Positions 23,401-39,489 of a stretch of DNA of 64,000 nt are shown here, one piece after another. The translations under genes and the position numbers were made by a program. The notes below the pieces were generated by a model that searched no databases, was not told the DNA's origin, and was given only the letters and a program-made list of their open reading frames with translations. This DNA comes from Girardinichthys multiradiatus (lineage: Eukaryota; Chordata; Actinopteri; Cyprinodontiformes; Goodeidae): NCBI RefSeq assembly GCF_021462225.1, contig NC_061804.1:15372005-15436004 (forward strand), given 5' to 3'. Position 1 is the stretch's first letter, and every line of letters starts with the position of its first letter.

Positions 23401-25906
23401 GAAATAAAAATAAGGATAAAATTAGCCACATGTACATGTACAGCTTTTTTGTTATGTAAAGAAAAGAAAAAGGTCAAATATTTTGCAAATATGCTCATTT
23501 TGTTCCAGTGGAGTAGCTCACTACTCAGGCTGTAAGGAGAGACTGACTGTTGGTACAAGCACATATGCAAAAACCTGGGAGCATATGGTTTAGGCATGCA
23601 CTGGTTCATGTGTTGTATACACTTTATGCACATGCTCTCTCAGTAATGTCATATCCTAGCTTTTTGGTACACTATGTAATATGGGGTTGGTTCTCTGATT
23701 AGGAGAACGGTAAAATATTTATGCAGGGAGAATAAAGCCCTGCTCCCACAATTAGTGATCGAGAGCGTTTTTGACATTGCTCTTAGCATTTTGTTTCATG
23801 TAGTTCAAAGACCACATTCAGCAATGTGTTTGTCGTTTGAAAGACCATATTAAGGTATAAATAATGTATTCTGATGTCTCTGTTTTCATTGTCTGTCTCA
23901 CTCTCCTTTCTCTTTATTGTGTCTTGATGCAGATGTATGCGCACTTATACACACTTGCATTTTACATAGATGGCATTTGTTCATCCTTTAAAATGGAAAC
24001 TAATAACCATTAACTAATAAGCATTATTCAAAAGAATAGTATGAAAATATTTTGAAAAATTACATTTTAGTCTACCTGAGCAAAATACTTGCTGGATTAT
24101 CTGACAGCAATAGCATGTGACACCATGGATCACAGGTCAAATGAATAGCACATTATTTGATAACAAGTTACCATAATAAAAGATCAGTATGTTCAGATAA
24201 AAAATAAATCTTATTTATTTATGGTTACTTGTGGTTTACCACATGGTTCTGTGCTAGGTTGTAAACAGTTTGTTTTATATATGAATTACATATAGTGGTC
24301 TAAAAATCTCATTATCTCAATTTAAGATTGAAAGAGTTTATTGAAACAAATTTTTGGCAGAGGTAACTGACTACAAATTGTTCTGGAAACCTCTTATATA
24401 TATAACAGTTTAAAAGTATAATGTCAAAAAATAGAATTTTGTTTTTTTTTTAAACAAAAGAGTTTTAAGAACATTTTGGAACCAAATAAAAAAATTTGAC
24501 TTATGATGAAGAAGAATGATGCAATACCTATAAAATTATTACTAACCTGTTTTACTGCCACAGAAGAACGCTGTAAAGCCATTGTTACACTGTTTCCTAC
24601 CTTGCATTTATGCTGACTTTATGCTGGGTATTTTTGAAACTTCAACCCTGTCTCTCTAAAGTCTGTGTTGTTGTGGATGTAATCCCAATCTGCATAGTTT
24701 GTATATACTGAGATCAATGGCGTGGAATTCATAGATTTGTGCTGTGTCGGTTCTGGGCAATTAACTATTCCATGATGTCACTGTCTTATTTTCATATTTA
24801 AAAGATTAACTTAACACCTGAGAATAAACATTCAATAGTCTATGAATCCCCCAAGTGGTTAGATAAATATTAGCTTAATTAATCAGACAGCAAGTAAAGA
24901 CAAACGGTTCACTCTCAGTTTTAAGGTTTCAGCATTCCGAATTGAGGGAACCTGGATAGTCTACCATAAGATTAGGTTTTTTTCTATTATTGGATCATTG
25001 CTGTGATGTTTGAGTCAGATTGAGTCTGTAGCAGTGGCGCACACGTGCAGGGAATGTAATGTTTTGAGAGCTATGGTGCTCATGTGGCAGAAATTGCGCC
25101 AAAAATAATTAGTGACTGGTGATCAATTTGTGTAAGCTACAGTGTTACATGTGTTATAAGACACTACCGGAGAATTATTTTTTTAATGCATCATGTCTTC
25201 ATATACCATTGAAACAAGAGCCAAATATGCAATAGACTGACAGGGTGTAAGTATTGGAAATGGTTAAGATCGATATGATCCTGCTAACAAAACATTCATT
25301 AATTTGCATGTTTCAAACAATTTAGATTTTTTAGCACTACTGCACTGATGATGTACAAAGCAAATAATCAGATAATAATCAGAAGTTGCTTGAAATCAAG
25401 AATAAAAGTATGAACTTGTAGAAAATATAGGGTCTTAATGTAGATTTCAAAAATGTGCAATGAAACAGTGGGTAAACAATAATAAAAATGTGGATTGATT
25501 ATCATTGTCTATGAGACAAGTGTTTTAAATATGTGAAGACATTCTACTCACTTCTAACTTGTCTTAACTCATCTTTAATAATTTATTAAGAACAAGGAAT
25601 TTCACAGAACTGAAGATGAAATGGTCCAACCTCATGGTTATATAATGTAAGATCTATGTTAGAAAAGATATTCCTTAGTAGCATACATGGACAGTTTTCT
25701 TGTCCATGTTTTTATATTGTGAGTCATGATTCATTGTGCATTCCAGCAGAGTTCCCCTTAGTGTTCTCCAAAGTTATTAAATCTTTTTGTCTTTGATATA
25801 TGATTCAGCTAAAGAGTTTATTTTTTGATTATGTTTTTCTGCTGGGAGTTTGGCATGGGTTTTTGACTTTAGCTGTGACTTTAAACCTCCTTGTTTGCTT
25901 TGGCAG

Positions 25907-26019
25907 CTCTGGGCAGAATGGCATGACAGATGAGCAGAAAGATAATACCACAGTGTTCACCAAGATCTTAGACAGCCTTCTAGATGGCTACGACAATCGC
26001 CTCAGGCCAGGACTCGGAG
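25907..26019 (+). CDS. gabra1: gabra1 exon: mature N-terminus
   Basis: This 113-nt exon (acceptor TTTGGCAG, donor GTCAGT) codes for residues 27-65. It includes [20 protein letters not shown] and RLRPGLG, the N-terminal helix and the start of the extracellular beta-sandwich of alpha subunits. N40 in NTT is the conserved glycosylation site. Phase enters after 2 nt and leaves with one base of a glutamate codon completed in the next exon. It was chosen over the longer open frame starting near 25800 because that upstream stretch is intronic and unlike the family. Confidence 0.95.
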
Positions 26020-28815
<2,796 letters not shown>

Positions 28816-29130
28816 TAGGCTGATATAATCTATTTTGTTAATAAAATATCTTTAAAGTCAATATCTATTTTATTAGTTGAACATTAGGACATTTCTATAG
28901 GACATGTACTGACAGAAATACTCACCTGTTTACTGATTTATCTATGAGCAAACGGTATTAAAAGTAGTGCTCCCAAGCAGACTTTTAAGTAGATTATTTA
29001 TTTTATTGTATACACTGCAAGCTCTGTTCCTTTGTATGTAAAACCTGACAAATTGCAAGTCTGCATTTAAGATAGTGATGGAAAAATATAAATATATATA
29101 TTTTTAAAGTGCACTGCTTCTACTTTGTTT

Positions 29131-29855
29131 ACAGTGCCTTGCATAATGATTCATAGACCTTTAAGATATCTACATTTATTTCACCTTACAACTGAAAATG
29201 TAGAATTTTGCTTGTTTTTTAAGGGTGGGCATGCGGGGTGGGGTGCTGGGGGTCCTCGTGCCTATCAATAAAGAGACTTGCAGGAAAGGGCAATTTAGAC
29301 TAATCAATTGACCCAGCAGTAATTTTTTTTGGACTATGGAAGGAAGCTGGAGTACCAGGAAGATAGATGAAGGTAAAAATACAGTTCTGGAGGAAACCTT
29401 GTTAAATGTGCAGAGAAACCAGGAGCTCTAATGGAATGGTTTAGATTAAGACATACTGTATGTTAATGTGTTGAAATGGTCAGGTCAAAGTCCAAGCATA
29501 CATCCAAATCAGAATTTGTGGGAAAACAGTTTTTCACAGATCCGTTTGAGCAATTTTGCAAGCAAGAATGAGGAAAACAAAGCTAGCAATGATATATCCC
29601 GACAGACCAGCACAAGTAATTGCTGCAAATGGAGGTTCTACAAAGTATTTACTAAGAGGGCTAAATACAAAAACACACCAAATATTTCAGATTTTTATTT
29701 CTAAAACATTTTGAAAGGCAATCCTTAAACTCCCCTGGTATACACTACCTTGTGATGATTATTCACATAAAACCCCAATTAAACACTTGAGATTTGGGGT
29801 TGTAATGTGAACAAATGTGGAAAAGGCAGATGAATGCATTTGCAAGACACTGCTT
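29131..29855 (+). mobile_element. Degraded Tc1-like remnant in intron 5
   Basis: Left end ACAGTGCCTTGCATAATGAT and right end GCATTTGCAAGACACTG look like inverted termini. The middle keeps GTCAGGTCAAAGTCCAAGC and CAGAATTTGTGGGAAAA from the DLNPIE region of a transposase. A different repeat (about 29270-29440) lies inside it. Confidence 0.65.
29270..29440. repeat. Dispersed fish repeat fragment inside the Tc1 remnant
   Basis: Words such as GGGCAATTTAGAC, ACTATGGAAGGAAGCTGGAG and TGTGCAGAGAAACCAGGAGC match a repeat type that also appears at 48786-49055. Class not determined. Confidence 0.45.
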
Positions 29856-30578
29856 TTAATGCCAACAGTATTAATCTTAGTAATTTCCTACAATATTTAG
29901 TTTTTTTCTGCTAGACATCAGATGTATTTTGGAAATGTTAAGTCTCACATAGGTCTATTCCATATGGTCAGGTTGCAAATGTCCAAATATAGGGCTCATT
30001 AGGAATAATGTTTTTTCAAGGTAATAATTTTTCATTTTTGCAATAAGACTAGATCAGCAACCAGAGCTTGTGTTGGTACCTCAGTGCCATTCTTTAGAAA
30101 TGAGGGGTGAATAAAACCCTCATTACAATACTGAAACCGATGTACATCACAGACTTGTGGTAACATAATACATCTAAAGCAATGACTGAATGACATTTGC
30201 TGCAACATGTTTGATAAAAAGGGGGAGGTTGGTGGGCAGAGCTTGTATTTGTGTCACAGATGACTGAGATGAGGTTTAGATGGGAGATTAGTGTGTCACG
30301 GGTGGTCTGACATGCTGTTTTTCCACCAAGCCATAAGTAAACAGAAGCTCAGAGCTCACAGAAGTAGAACATTTCCGTTTTGGGGAGAACTGTGTGGCTT
30401 GAGTTCTCTTTCACTGCTGAGATAGTAAAAAAGTAGGCTATATTTATATTACACCACATTACTGGTGCCTTGCTGCCGTTTCTATTTAACCATGATTTTG
30501 TTCTAAAAGCTGATTTCTTTCTTTTACCTTCCATTGTGTCTTGAAATTCACTCTAGGTCTATATGATTTTCTTTCCAG

Positions 30579-30661
30579 GCTTACAGTAAGAGCAGAATGC
30601 CCTATGCATCTGGAAGACTTTCCTATGGATGCCCATGCCTGTCCCCTGAAATTTGGCAGCT
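30579..30661 (+). CDS. gabra1: gabra1 exon: Cys-loop, 83 nt
   Basis: This exon has acceptor TTTCCAG and donor GTAAGT. It codes for residues 161-188, beginning [15 protein letters not shown] and ending CPLKFGS. C168 and C182 are separated by 13 residues, the defining Cys-loop disulfide of pentameric ligand-gated channels, with the FPMD core intact. It enters after two bases of an arginine codon and exits with one base of a tyrosine codon. Confidence 0.97.
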
Positions 30662-30684
30662 GTAAGTAGCCTATCCAGCCAAAT

Positions 30685-30748
30685 ACAATCTTACACACAC
30701 ACACACATGTCAACATATCACACACACACACGCACCCACACACACATA
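30685..30748. repeat. (CA)n-rich tracts, intron 6
   Basis: CA-repeat tracts lie at 30693-30706 and 30720-30746, shortly after the donor of the Cys-loop exon. The intron (30662-31582) otherwise holds nothing recognised. Confidence 0.85.
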
Positions 30749-31582
30749 AATATGTTTGTTGCATGATGTGCCGCTGCCTCCAGATAAAGGAAAGGCAGTG
30801 TTCAACCTTCATAGATCTCCCAAGACTCTTGCAGGCATGTAGCCTGCAGTACCTTCCATAATACTACCAGACCATCACACCAGCTGCTCACTAGTGAAAC
30901 CGCTCTGCATCTTTCTTAAATATACATATCAAAGGAACAGACTGACATAGGCTGGACCTAAGATTGGAAAATATAGAAAAATGTAATGGAAAAATAATGG
31001 GACCAACTCATAAGAAAATACAATTTGCTGAAGCAGTTTTGGGAAGCAAGAGGAAAAAACAACAACATGAGTACACTAAGGAAACATAAACGTGACTCAT
31101 GCTACCTCTTTGCAATTCTTTAGACAGCTGCACAGTATGTGTGAGAGTACCAAGCCTTAAACGCCATTAAACTGAACTCACTCGCTAAATATTTTAGTGA
31201 TGAGCTTTCTTCCTTGCTCTGTAGTCTGCAGCTGAGCCATCTTCTCCTCTGCATTGGTCGAGCCACACTGCAGCTTTGACAGGGTGGGTGGCCAGAAGGG
31301 GGAAAAAAACTGACTGACTTTGCTGCTTTAAGGTCACGTTACTCTATTGGGAAATTGTTTTCTTATTTTGTTATAAGACAGGGAATGACAGGATGTGGCA
31401 TAGCACAATGTGACATCTCACATAATCACACGTTAGATGATAAAAGATATAGACTGGATGTAAATAGATGCTGAAAAAAAGAAGAAATATTTAATCTTTT
31501 GTTTGACAGAATATCTTAAAACTCTGACAAAAAACACACAAAAAGCAAATAATCATACATGTTTTACTCTCTTTCTCCTCAG

Positions 31583-31726
31583 ATGCCTATACTAGAGCAG
31601 AGGTGGTGTACGTGTGGACCAGAGGGGCTGCTCAGTCTGTAGTGGTGGCAGAGGATGGCTCTAGGCTAAACCAGTACGATCTGATGGGGCAGAGTGTGGA
31701 TTCTGGTGTGGTCCAGTCAAGCACAG
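31583..31726 (+). CDS. gabra1: gabra1 exon: loop F and loop C side, 144 nt
   Basis: Acceptor TTCTCCTCAG, donor GTATAT. It codes for residues 189-236: [29 protein letters not shown] and [11 protein letters not shown]. The last two strings identify alpha-1 over alpha-2, -3 and -5. Compared with mammalian EVVYEWTREPARS, this copy reads [13 protein letters not shown], a change of Glu to Val at 199 and a divergent short loop. SSTG of loop C, part of the benzodiazepine-contacting face, is kept. Confidence 0.96.
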
Positions 31727-33046
31727 GTATATTTTTGAGTTTAAAAGACATTCTATGTTCTCGATTATATTTTTATTGCATATTCAGTTTTTTACCCAGC
31801 TACTTTTTCTCAATTTATAGTACAAAATAAAAAGATTCAGGAGAAATTCAGTGATCTGTTTAAAGAGTTTGCATACACAAAGCAGCTCTTCACTGGACCA
31901 TACTTTTTCTCCCTATATTATGTATATTTATAGATGTAAATTAAATCAGTACTGACAGAATGGAATGGACAAACACACACTTTAGTTTGTTTGGCAACAT
32001 CAAGATATGGTTCTTACAGCTGGAACCTTACCACTCTAAGGATCATAGTCATTTACTTACATTAGCAATGATATTATCAATCAACTCTATCAGTGAAATG
32101 ACACCCCTGCGGAGAGACGAGGAGATGAGGGGATACAAAACAACATTTTAGTAATATTTTTGGAAAACTACGAATCCAGTTTTTTTCATAAATATTTCAC
32201 AAATTCCAGATTTTGGTTTCGGGAATCAGAGACTATTGTAGAATAGTTATTTCCAGGTCAGTCCAAAGAAATTGCAGTTTCTCGGCTTATCAGATTTTAA
32301 AATGGTCCAAATAGCCAAAAAGAAAAAAAAAGCATTCCAATTGTTCCTTTCACATGTTTTCACTAACAGAAAAGGTTTCATACATCTCAAACTGTGTTAT
32401 AAAGAACCTCAGTTTAACGTAGAATTATTGGGTTTAGGTTTAATCTGTTCTTTGTTTTTGAACCAGAGAAGACCAATTACAGTAGAGACTCCTTCAACAC
32501 TGTGGCATATTACTTTAAGTTAGTACAAATAAAAAAATCCCTAAGCAGATGCAAACTGATTACCCAGTCCCCGTATTCCCACAGGGCTTACAAATTGTTT
32601 ATATCTTGTATGTCACATCATCACTGCTTTCTATGGAGCGCCTAGTATCTTGAAGATTTAAAGGTAGGGGGGAGCTCTTCAGTGGTTTCACAACCAAGTG
32701 TTCTCAGCCTGATGGATAAACATATTTTAGTAGTGGGCTTTTTTAAAGCAACTGCATCATTTACCATGTTGAAATTCAGATAGCCATTAAGTCTGGACTT
32801 AATGGTTGACAAAGAACATAAAGCTGTTTGCACTGCAGATCTAAAGAGGTCTCCTTTGTGTCTTGTTTTTCTTTTTTCTACATACATGGCAAATAATTTG
32901 ATTTCATCAAAAATAAAGACAGCATCTTGTATGTGAGGTCTCTGTAATATAACCAAGAAAATCCATGTCTATCTGAGGCCTTTCTTCCATTTTCATCTGG
33001 TGCATTTTTTATAACTTTCCTTTGTCTTTTATCATGCTGAATACAG
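31727..33046 (+). other. gabra1: gabra1 intron 7 (1.3 kb)
   Basis: AT-rich with no recognised repeat. A 104-codon minus-strand open frame at 32642-32956 has no family resemblance that I can see and is probably chance. Confidence 0.6.
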
Positions 33047-33199
33047 GAGAGTATGTCGTGATGACAACCCACTTCCTCCTGAAGAGAAAAATTGGTTACT
33101 TTGTGATCCAGACATATCTACCCTGCATCATGACAGTTATCCTATCCCAAGTGTCCTTCTGGCTCAACAGAGAATCTGTCCCTGCCAGAACTGTCTTTG
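33047..33199 (+). CDS. gabra1: gabra1 exon: end of extracellular domain, M1 and start of M2, 153 nt
   Basis: Acceptor AATACAG, donor GTGAGT. It codes for residues 237-287: [18 protein letters not shown]1 through [16 protein letters not shown], then [13 protein letters not shown]271 in ILSQ corresponds to the neurosteroid-site glutamine. L247 stands where mammalian alpha-1 has His (THFHLKRK). The exon ends one base into the glycine codon inside M2, the conserved intron position of the family; the next exon is 16.2 kb away. Confidence 0.97.
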
Positions 33200-35689
33200 G
33201 TGAGTTGTCGACTCTTTCCTTGCCCCTGAACATATGTGTCTACAGAAAGGAGCCAATCACCACAAGGTTCCAAATCTGTTCCTGGAAATTCAATTTGGAA
33301 GATACAAAAATGATACATCAGGCATTTGCGCTTAGGTGTGGTAGGTTTGAGCACTGGACTGACTCAGCTGGGAGGCATGCAGATATCATCAAAAGAGGCT
33401 GGGTCTTTTAAATCAGCCTCTTAGTGCCAATTATTAGGGCAGACATTATTACATCTCAGAGGAAGGATTGCTGCCAATTCAGTGACTTGCTGCAATCAGC
33501 TGAGCCTCAAACGTTTTACTAATTAGCATTATATAATTATATGACAACTGCTTTTGATTGTGTTGAATAATAATTAGGATCAGATAATTAGGATTGAAAT
33601 AACTTGTATGTAAGTGGATCTAAATGTAACTATATGATTGGATATTATTGTAATGAATTTAATTGATCTGAACTGAATCTGGACCAGACATGATTCTATA
33701 AATCTGCATATGAATTTAAACTGTTTATCTGTTTAATTTGGCATTATGTCAATAACTAAATTAAATTAAAATTAATTAAATTATTTGTACAAAATTAAAA
33801 TTAACATAATTGAATTGAGCTGAATATAATTTAATTTCAAATTAATTTTAAAATTTCACAAGGCTTTGTTTTATTATTAATTCTATCTTAGTTATTTATA
33901 TAACAAATATTTATCAGGGGCCTTTAAATTTTTAATCCTCACAATTGCAGTTTTTTTATTGAATCGAGTTTGACAGTGCATGGTAGCCTCCTACAAGCAT
34001 CTTTTGTTATGGTCACCCTGTCCATAATAAAGCCCTCCTCTCACCCATTGAAAGTTGTAATAGAATCTGAGTCCCAGCACTGCTTAACAGCAATGAAGTG
34101 GGTATGGAAACAATTAGAAATTAATGAATAAACTATTCTACATTATGTATTTCAAACCCATGTCCACAATGAAATGTCATGAGAGAAATAAACGTCTACC
34201 AATTGTACAAATTAGGAGTTAAAAGCATGGCTTGTTCATTAGCTTTTTGCGTTTGCTGCAGTGTAGAAAATATTTTCTATCTTGCCAAAACCTTTGGAGC
34301 CAGGAGTGGATTTGCTTAGCCAGGCATGGTGACAGGAAACCAGGGGAAATGGACAGTGAGGCAGTAAACACCTTGAATGCACAATGACATGCCATTTTCC
34401 ATTTGGTGATTTTGTGCGCAAAGTTTAAGAGGGCACAGTAACTACTTGGAGCAATGACAAACCATGTTATTAATGTGACTCCCCAAAAGCTAATTGGTCT
34501 GTTTCCAGATCTGTCAAAACAACAACAAAAAAGTGTTATAGAACATTACGAAGATTAATAGGTCAATTCTTCCCTGACACCTAACTTACTACACAACATT
34601 TCTGTCCTCTTGTGTCCTGTTCTGTGTTTGCTCAAATGAGGTGAACAAGCGTTGTAACGAGTTGTGGCTAGCTGCAGTAGAATTTAGGAAGAGCTCAGTG
34701 TGAATTTAGAATTACGTTCTCTGAATTTAAGATTACAAGTGTTTATGTGGATTTGCATGCCTGTGTGTGTGACGAGCGTGTGTGCACCCTTGCTTTTGTG
34801 TGCACATTGATTAGTTAACGTGCATGTGTGTTTGTATAGAATAAGTCTCTTCGGATATCTGGCATGTGTTTGTCTGTCTGTCATAGTAAGGTCTTACATA
34901 ACACCAACCAAAAGGAAAGCTCTTGCTAGTATGCAGCATGCTCTACAGCAGCAAAGCACAGCAGCAGTCAGAATGTCCTTGAGTTACCTCACCCTGTGCA
35001 CTTCCTTCTACTTTTGTCCCTCCTTCTTTCCCTTACTCACTCTTTCTCTCTACATATTCCCCTCATTAATGGTCGTGTCTCCCATAGCCTGCTACTTAAA
35101 AAGCTTCCCTTTATATTGTTGCAGAGGTAACTCATTTAGCAGCTCTGCTGTCTCTATCATGTTTGCCATTCTTCTTGCAAGGTTTTGTTATGTGTTTGTA
35201 AGAGTTGAGGTGTGTTTTCATGCGTGTGCGTGCTTGTTGCATGTGTGTCACAGTTTTCTACCTGCAGTGCTTGTCACGTGTTAAGGGAAATGAGAATGGC
35301 CTAGATTAGATTCAAACTATCTAGGGCACGTGTGTGTCCTCCTTGCTATCGGGACTGGTTGTGCTCCATGGGATTACATGCATAACGTGCAGTTATGCAT
35401 CTGAACACAACGAACAGACCCGTTCCGAGCTGTATAAACAGGTGTACGTATTGTTTATTAAAACATTGTACCACTCTTCTCAGTATGTTGTATTGTGTTG
35501 AATATGGACTGATACAGTGTGCTCAACTATTCTTTGCCTTTGACGTTTTAATACTGTCTGTCATGTTACAACCATAAAGTCCAGTGTATTAACCTGAGAT
35601 TTTGCATGTCAGACAAACACAATGTAGTGCACTAATTAGACATTGGAAAAAAAAAAAAAAAGCATGGTTTTCAGTGTTTTACAGATAAA

Positions 35690-37135
35690 GCGTGAAAACT
35701 GGTGTTTGGAATTGTATTCTTTAGTCTGATACCACTTACTGAAATTCAGTGCGACCAACTGCCTTCAGAAGTCAAATAATCAGTAAATAGGAAAACTCAG
35801 GAAACATCAGGGCATCACTGTAAAGATAAGATAAGACTTTATTTACACCCCAAGGGGGGATTGAATTGTCACAGCAGCATAACAGAGTAAAAAGTACCTA
35901 TAATTAAAATAAAAACATTAAACTCTTAAGATAAGAAAATAAACGCTATATCTAAAATAAAGTTACAACAAATATGAATACACAATATAACATTGAAAAA
36001 TGTGAAATAACTGAGGTGAAAACATATATGTATTGGCAGTATTGTACATTTATAGGTTTTTTTTATAGTCTTATTCCTGATGGGAGGAAGGACCTTCTGA
36101 AGGGTTCCTTCCTGCACTGTGGCAGCCACAGTCAGCTGATGAAGGAGCTGCTCAGAGTGCCCACAGTTTCGAAGATGGTGTGGGAGGCATTGTTCCTGAT
36201 CAACATCCTTCTAACCCCCACCTCCACTGTAGAGTCCAAGGGACAGGCCAAAAATGAACTGGCCCTCCTGATAAGCTTGTCCAGTCTACTCTTGTCCTGC
36301 TATGTGTAGCTGCTACCCCAGCAGACCACAGCGTCTCCTCAAAAGGTGGAGGCCACTCTGGCCCTTCCTGTACAGGGTGTTTGTACATGTGGACCAGCTC
36401 AGCTTATTGTTGAGGTGAACACCCAGGTAATTATACTTCGCCACAGACTCAATGTCCAAGCCCTGGGTGTTTATCGGTAAGGCAGCAGTGGCCTTCCTGT
36501 GGAAGTCAATCGCCATCTCCTAAATGTTGCTGATGTTGATGCAGAGATGGTTCTGTGCACACCAGCCAGCAAAGTCCATGATGACCTCTCTGTACTCCAG
36601 ATCATTTCCCTCAGAGAGACAGCCCATCCGCACAGTGAGACTTCATGGAGCATCATTCAGTTGCGATGTGTTTCCTCAAGAAGTTAAAGGGAGGCAATTC
36701 AGAATTTATGGGAAGATGGATGGAGCTAAATACAGGGAAATCTTGGAAAAATGTTAGATGCTGCAAAAGACTTAAGAACGGTTCATCTTTCAGCAGGTCA
36801 ATGACCTGCAAAATACAACCAGGGCTAAAATGTAATTGTAAAATAACTGCCCATAGATGCTCTGAAGCCAAAGTGACTAAAATTGAGCCATTTTGCAAAT
36901 AAAAATATTTAGAAATTATCTAAAAGTCTTTAATAAAATTATTTAAAAATCTTTAATTGCTGCAAAAGGTGGTTCTACTATTTCAGGGAAATTAAATAGA
37001 AATGCATCCAACATGTTTCCTAATTTTTTAATTGACAAAATAAACATGTACCGTTTCCCTTTTGTGTATTTTTTTGCATTACATGAAAAATGTGAAAGTC
37101 ATGAAATGGCATGAATAATTTTGCAATGCACTATG
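35690..37135 (+). mobile_element. Tc1-like remnant split by a LINE fragment
   Basis: At 35690-35800 the words AATTCAGTGCGACCAACTGC and CTTCAGAAGTCAAATAATC match a Tc1-like leader. At 36690-37135 the transposase C-terminal half appears (GKMDGAKYREILE) with the right terminal region ATAATTTTGCAATGCACT. The LINE fragment at 35824-36660 lies between, so it probably inserted into the transposon. Confidence 0.6.
35824..36660 (-). mobile_element. LINE 3' fragment, minus strand
   Basis: On the minus strand the translation includes INTQGLDIESVAKYNYLGV and LYRKGQSGLHLLRR, the C-terminal part of a non-LTR reverse transcriptase, and near the end FRRSFLPSGIR. The 3' end is GTAAATAAAGTCTTATCTTA, with short CTTAT repeats as a tail. 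It is 5'-truncated as usual for LINEs. I think it is CR1/L2-related but cannot place the clade firmly. Confidence 0.7.
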
Positions 37136-39489
37136 GACACCAGATGACTGAACTTCAACTTCTTTAAGAGGTATATATCATCAAAAATGAAAATATAAAA
37201 AAAAAACACAGAAAATATATTTTACTGCTGTCCAGAACTTCTACATCAAACATTTACTTTGCAATACCACACAACATCATGCAGAGGTGAAAGAGTATCC
37301 TGACTTGCCTGAGACTGAAACAACTGTATTTTCTGCACAAAGCAGTTTCATTGGCAAACATAAATAAAATAAAAAACACATGCCTGTGTAAATGTGCCAG
37401 AAATTAGTGTAGAGGTCACTATGGGGTCAATGTTGAATAAAAAAAAAAAAAGAATTGGGTTTTTATTTAGACACAAGGTCAACTTTTCAAACTTTCACTT
37501 GCAGAACTTAATTACCCTTTCTATACTTTTCATGTAGCTCTACTTACATATACAATGATCAGGAAAATACAACGGTTTAGAAGCAGCAGAAAGAAGCAGG
37601 GATAAATCAATAATAACATTGATATGTATCATATATTCACAAGAGACTGACAGATTTTTTTTTGATAAGCAAAATCTATAAGCTTGGTTTTTAAATGAAT
37701 GTCAATAAAACAAAAAAAGAGTACAATTCATCTACTTGGTTGTTTTTATTGTTAGCTGCCCGGGTAAAAGACAAAAAAATACAAAAAATAGTAATTTGCT
37801 AAATGGCTGACAAATGTTGCTTGTACACTCAGAGAAACTAACCTCAATCAAAAACTAAAGTAATCAAACTCTATTTGATCGAAACTTGATATTCCCCAGC
37901 CTTGGTCAGATTAGATTAAAAACAAAATATATTATACTATAAATCTATTTTTGTTGAGACGAAGTTGGGCCTCAAAGTAAGTTTCATCACTGAAGAACGA
38001 GCCTAATTATAATTTATTTTGGAAAGGAGTCATGCCTTACTGTAAGCTTTTTATGTAAAAGTCATATTTATTAGTATTTTTATTTGTTTATGGTACATCT
38101 ATCATTTCATTCTTTCATTCATTTGATTTTCTACATCTTCATTTATTAATTTGTTGCTTGTTCAGTCACTTAACTTTGACCAACAAATTATTCAGGGACA
38201 CAAAGTACATTGATAAATATATAGGAGATCAATTGGCACATCCTTGATTCAAAATACGTCATCTTTCAATATTTTTATTTGCATGTTTCCCACCCTATTT
38301 CTAGATTTAAAAAAAAAGCTTGGTACTTCTTTGATTCTTTTCTCTTTGCTTCTCATTCATTATGCTGTGAGGGGTTTTGCTACAAATCAGGTATTTACAT
38401 TAATTTTAACAATGAAATCTGACACTATATAATATACCAATTCATATCCAGATATGTGATTTGAACCAGTACTAGGACTGGGCAGAAAATAGGCGCAAAA
38501 GCAACTTTGTAAGACTATTTCTTTGTTGTATATTTCTATACCCATTTTGATGTGTTAGGTATTATTAATTTGCTCTTTACATTTTTATTCTTACTGTTCT
38601 TATAATAATGACAGCAACATTTTAGACCACCTTCATAAGTCGAGCTGAATAAATCCATCCAACCAAGTAGCTCAGTTCTGCTGTAACTTAAGCACCTCAG
38701 CCACACTGACTGACATTCTAATAACAGCATGACTACAGCACTCAGATGCTAACAGAACAATCGCTGGCTGCATATGTGCACAACCGCATTGCTGCGGTGC
38801 CCCGTGCGAGCAAATGTTTAATTGCAACTACCTGAATGATTTTAAAGTTTGCCAATAAATCAAATTTGCAGTGGGGTATGAATAATGTTAAGTGGAACTA
38901 TAAAGCATTTATGTACGCAGCAGACTATCAGATGCTGCCCTAGGATGAAATAACATGGTTCTTCTCTCTGAAGTTGCCAGGGTTTTTCCTAAAGCGTCTC
39001 TTATTTAGTATGAATTTATGTAAGCTGTTGATAGCTAAACACAATGTTGTTTATATTGCCAGAAGGGGGCCATACTGAGGTATACGTTGTTATATCAGCA
39101 GTCTTGTTAAGTCCAAAGATAAAGAGGGTATTCATTCTGTCTACCTCATCAGTAGCATGCATCTACATGTTATACAGTCACAGCCATCTAGTGTTTAGGA
39201 CATTATCACCTTTCTACATTTTTGTCCACTTACCTCCTCTACTTTGTTATTACTAAGTTTGGAGTTAAACCATTAAGCAGAGGCATGAAAGAGAGGATAA
39301 ATCAAAATGATTTTTCCATAATTTTCAACAGCAAGTAATGGATTTGCAGACTGTCACAGCATGGTATAAATGGCCTGCATCCTGACCAGAAATCCTTCTA
39401 ATGATAATTTTGAGTCATTTCATGAACAGAGCAGGGAAGTTAGAAGAGATTTTGTTTTTGTTTTAATATAGAACTTTTTATTTAATTCT

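Larger units (their letters stand above)
20099..25906 (+). other. gabra1: gabra1 intron 2 (5.8 kb)
   Basis: AT-rich intron with no coding frame of recognisable family. It contains a degraded Tc1-like remnant (about 21965-22350), a LINE-like 3' fragment (about 23306-23400) and a GA-rich patch near 20774-20815. Nothing else was identified. Confidence 0.75.

Noticed and set aside
32642..32956. 104-codon minus-strand open frame in intron 7
   Set aside because: No recognisable domain, no splice or promoter signals and biased to chance length in AT-rich DNA.
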